A stretch of DNA of 21,072 nt from JALZAA01 sp046724655. Its GTDB lineage: Bacteria > Actinomycetota > Acidimicrobiia > IMCC26256 > JACDBD01. Location of the stretch: contig JBKOWY010000065.1 in NCBI GenBank assembly GCA_046724655.1, positions 1 to 21,072 of the forward strand, given 5' to 3'. The notes beneath the pieces were generated by a model, which searched no databases, was not told the origin of the DNA, and worked only from the letters and a program-made list of their open reading frames with translations. Positions 21,007-21,072 of this stretch are shown here, one piece after another (position 1 is the stretch's first letter; each line of letters begins with the position of its first letter). The translations under genes were made by a program, and so were the position numbers.

Positions 21007-21072
21007 GCGAGGCATCGAGAATAGCGCCCCTCCCCTGGCGCACCCGAGGGCTGGATAGCCTGCGCCGCATGC

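Overview
The window is GC-rich and densely packed. Its gene content suggests an actinobacterium: mycothiol-type isomerases, many GTG starts, stop/start overlaps of 4 bp, and a promoter that seems to drive a nearly leaderless transcript. A soil or aquatic Actinomycetota, perhaps Acidimicrobiia, fits best, but the assignment below phylum is a guess.

The main architectural feature is a tandem array of att-bounded units beside one intact tRNA-Gly(GCC) gene (20934-21006, minus). An identical 51-bp piece of this tRNA (the part 3' of the D-stem) recurs at 14524-14574 and 8502-8552. Next to each copy, on the side away from the tRNA, lies the same set of direct repeats: three ~10-bp CCGCTGGA-type repeats, an 18-bp spacer, four more repeats, then a GARTAGC-N5-GAGTAGC pair. 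The pair starts exactly 99 bp after the end of the tRNA fragment in both cases. The first 50 bases of the window match the last part of this pattern, so a third tRNA fragment is predicted just outside the window (about -117 to -67). This divides the window into unit A (before position 1 to 8501), unit B (8553-14523) and unit C (14575-20931).

Unit A carries an IS110-type transposase remnant and a whole tyrosine/4-hydroxyphenylpyruvate degradation locus. A divergent promoter region at 6640-6788 separates Lrp regulator + homogentisate dioxygenase (plus) from haem-oxygenase-like protein, HPPD, mycothiol-type isomerase, fumarylacetoacetase and acetoacetyl-CoA synthetase (minus). Together these can take 4-hydroxyphenylpyruvate to fumarate and acetoacetyl-CoA.

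Unit B carries an MDR oxidoreductase, a translationally coupled MerR regulator/methyltransferase pair, and an ECF42-type sigma factor operon (VOC protein, TIGR03086 protein, DGPF/YCII protein, sigma factor). It has no recombinase.

Unit C carries a Phd/VapB-VapC toxin-antitoxin pair, the only intact tyrosine recombinase in the window, a small unknown ORF, an NTF2-like protein and a second methyltransferase related to the one in unit B. Between these, 17806-19550 is a stretch of gene fragments: a duplicated methyltransferase start, half a NarL-type receiver domain, a decayed second tyrosine recombinase and a TetR tail.

The working hypothesis is that units A and B are integrase-less cargo moved or kept at the tRNA-Gly site by a recombinase like the one in unit C. 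Everything here was read by eye, so family names rest on recognised motifs and not on searches.
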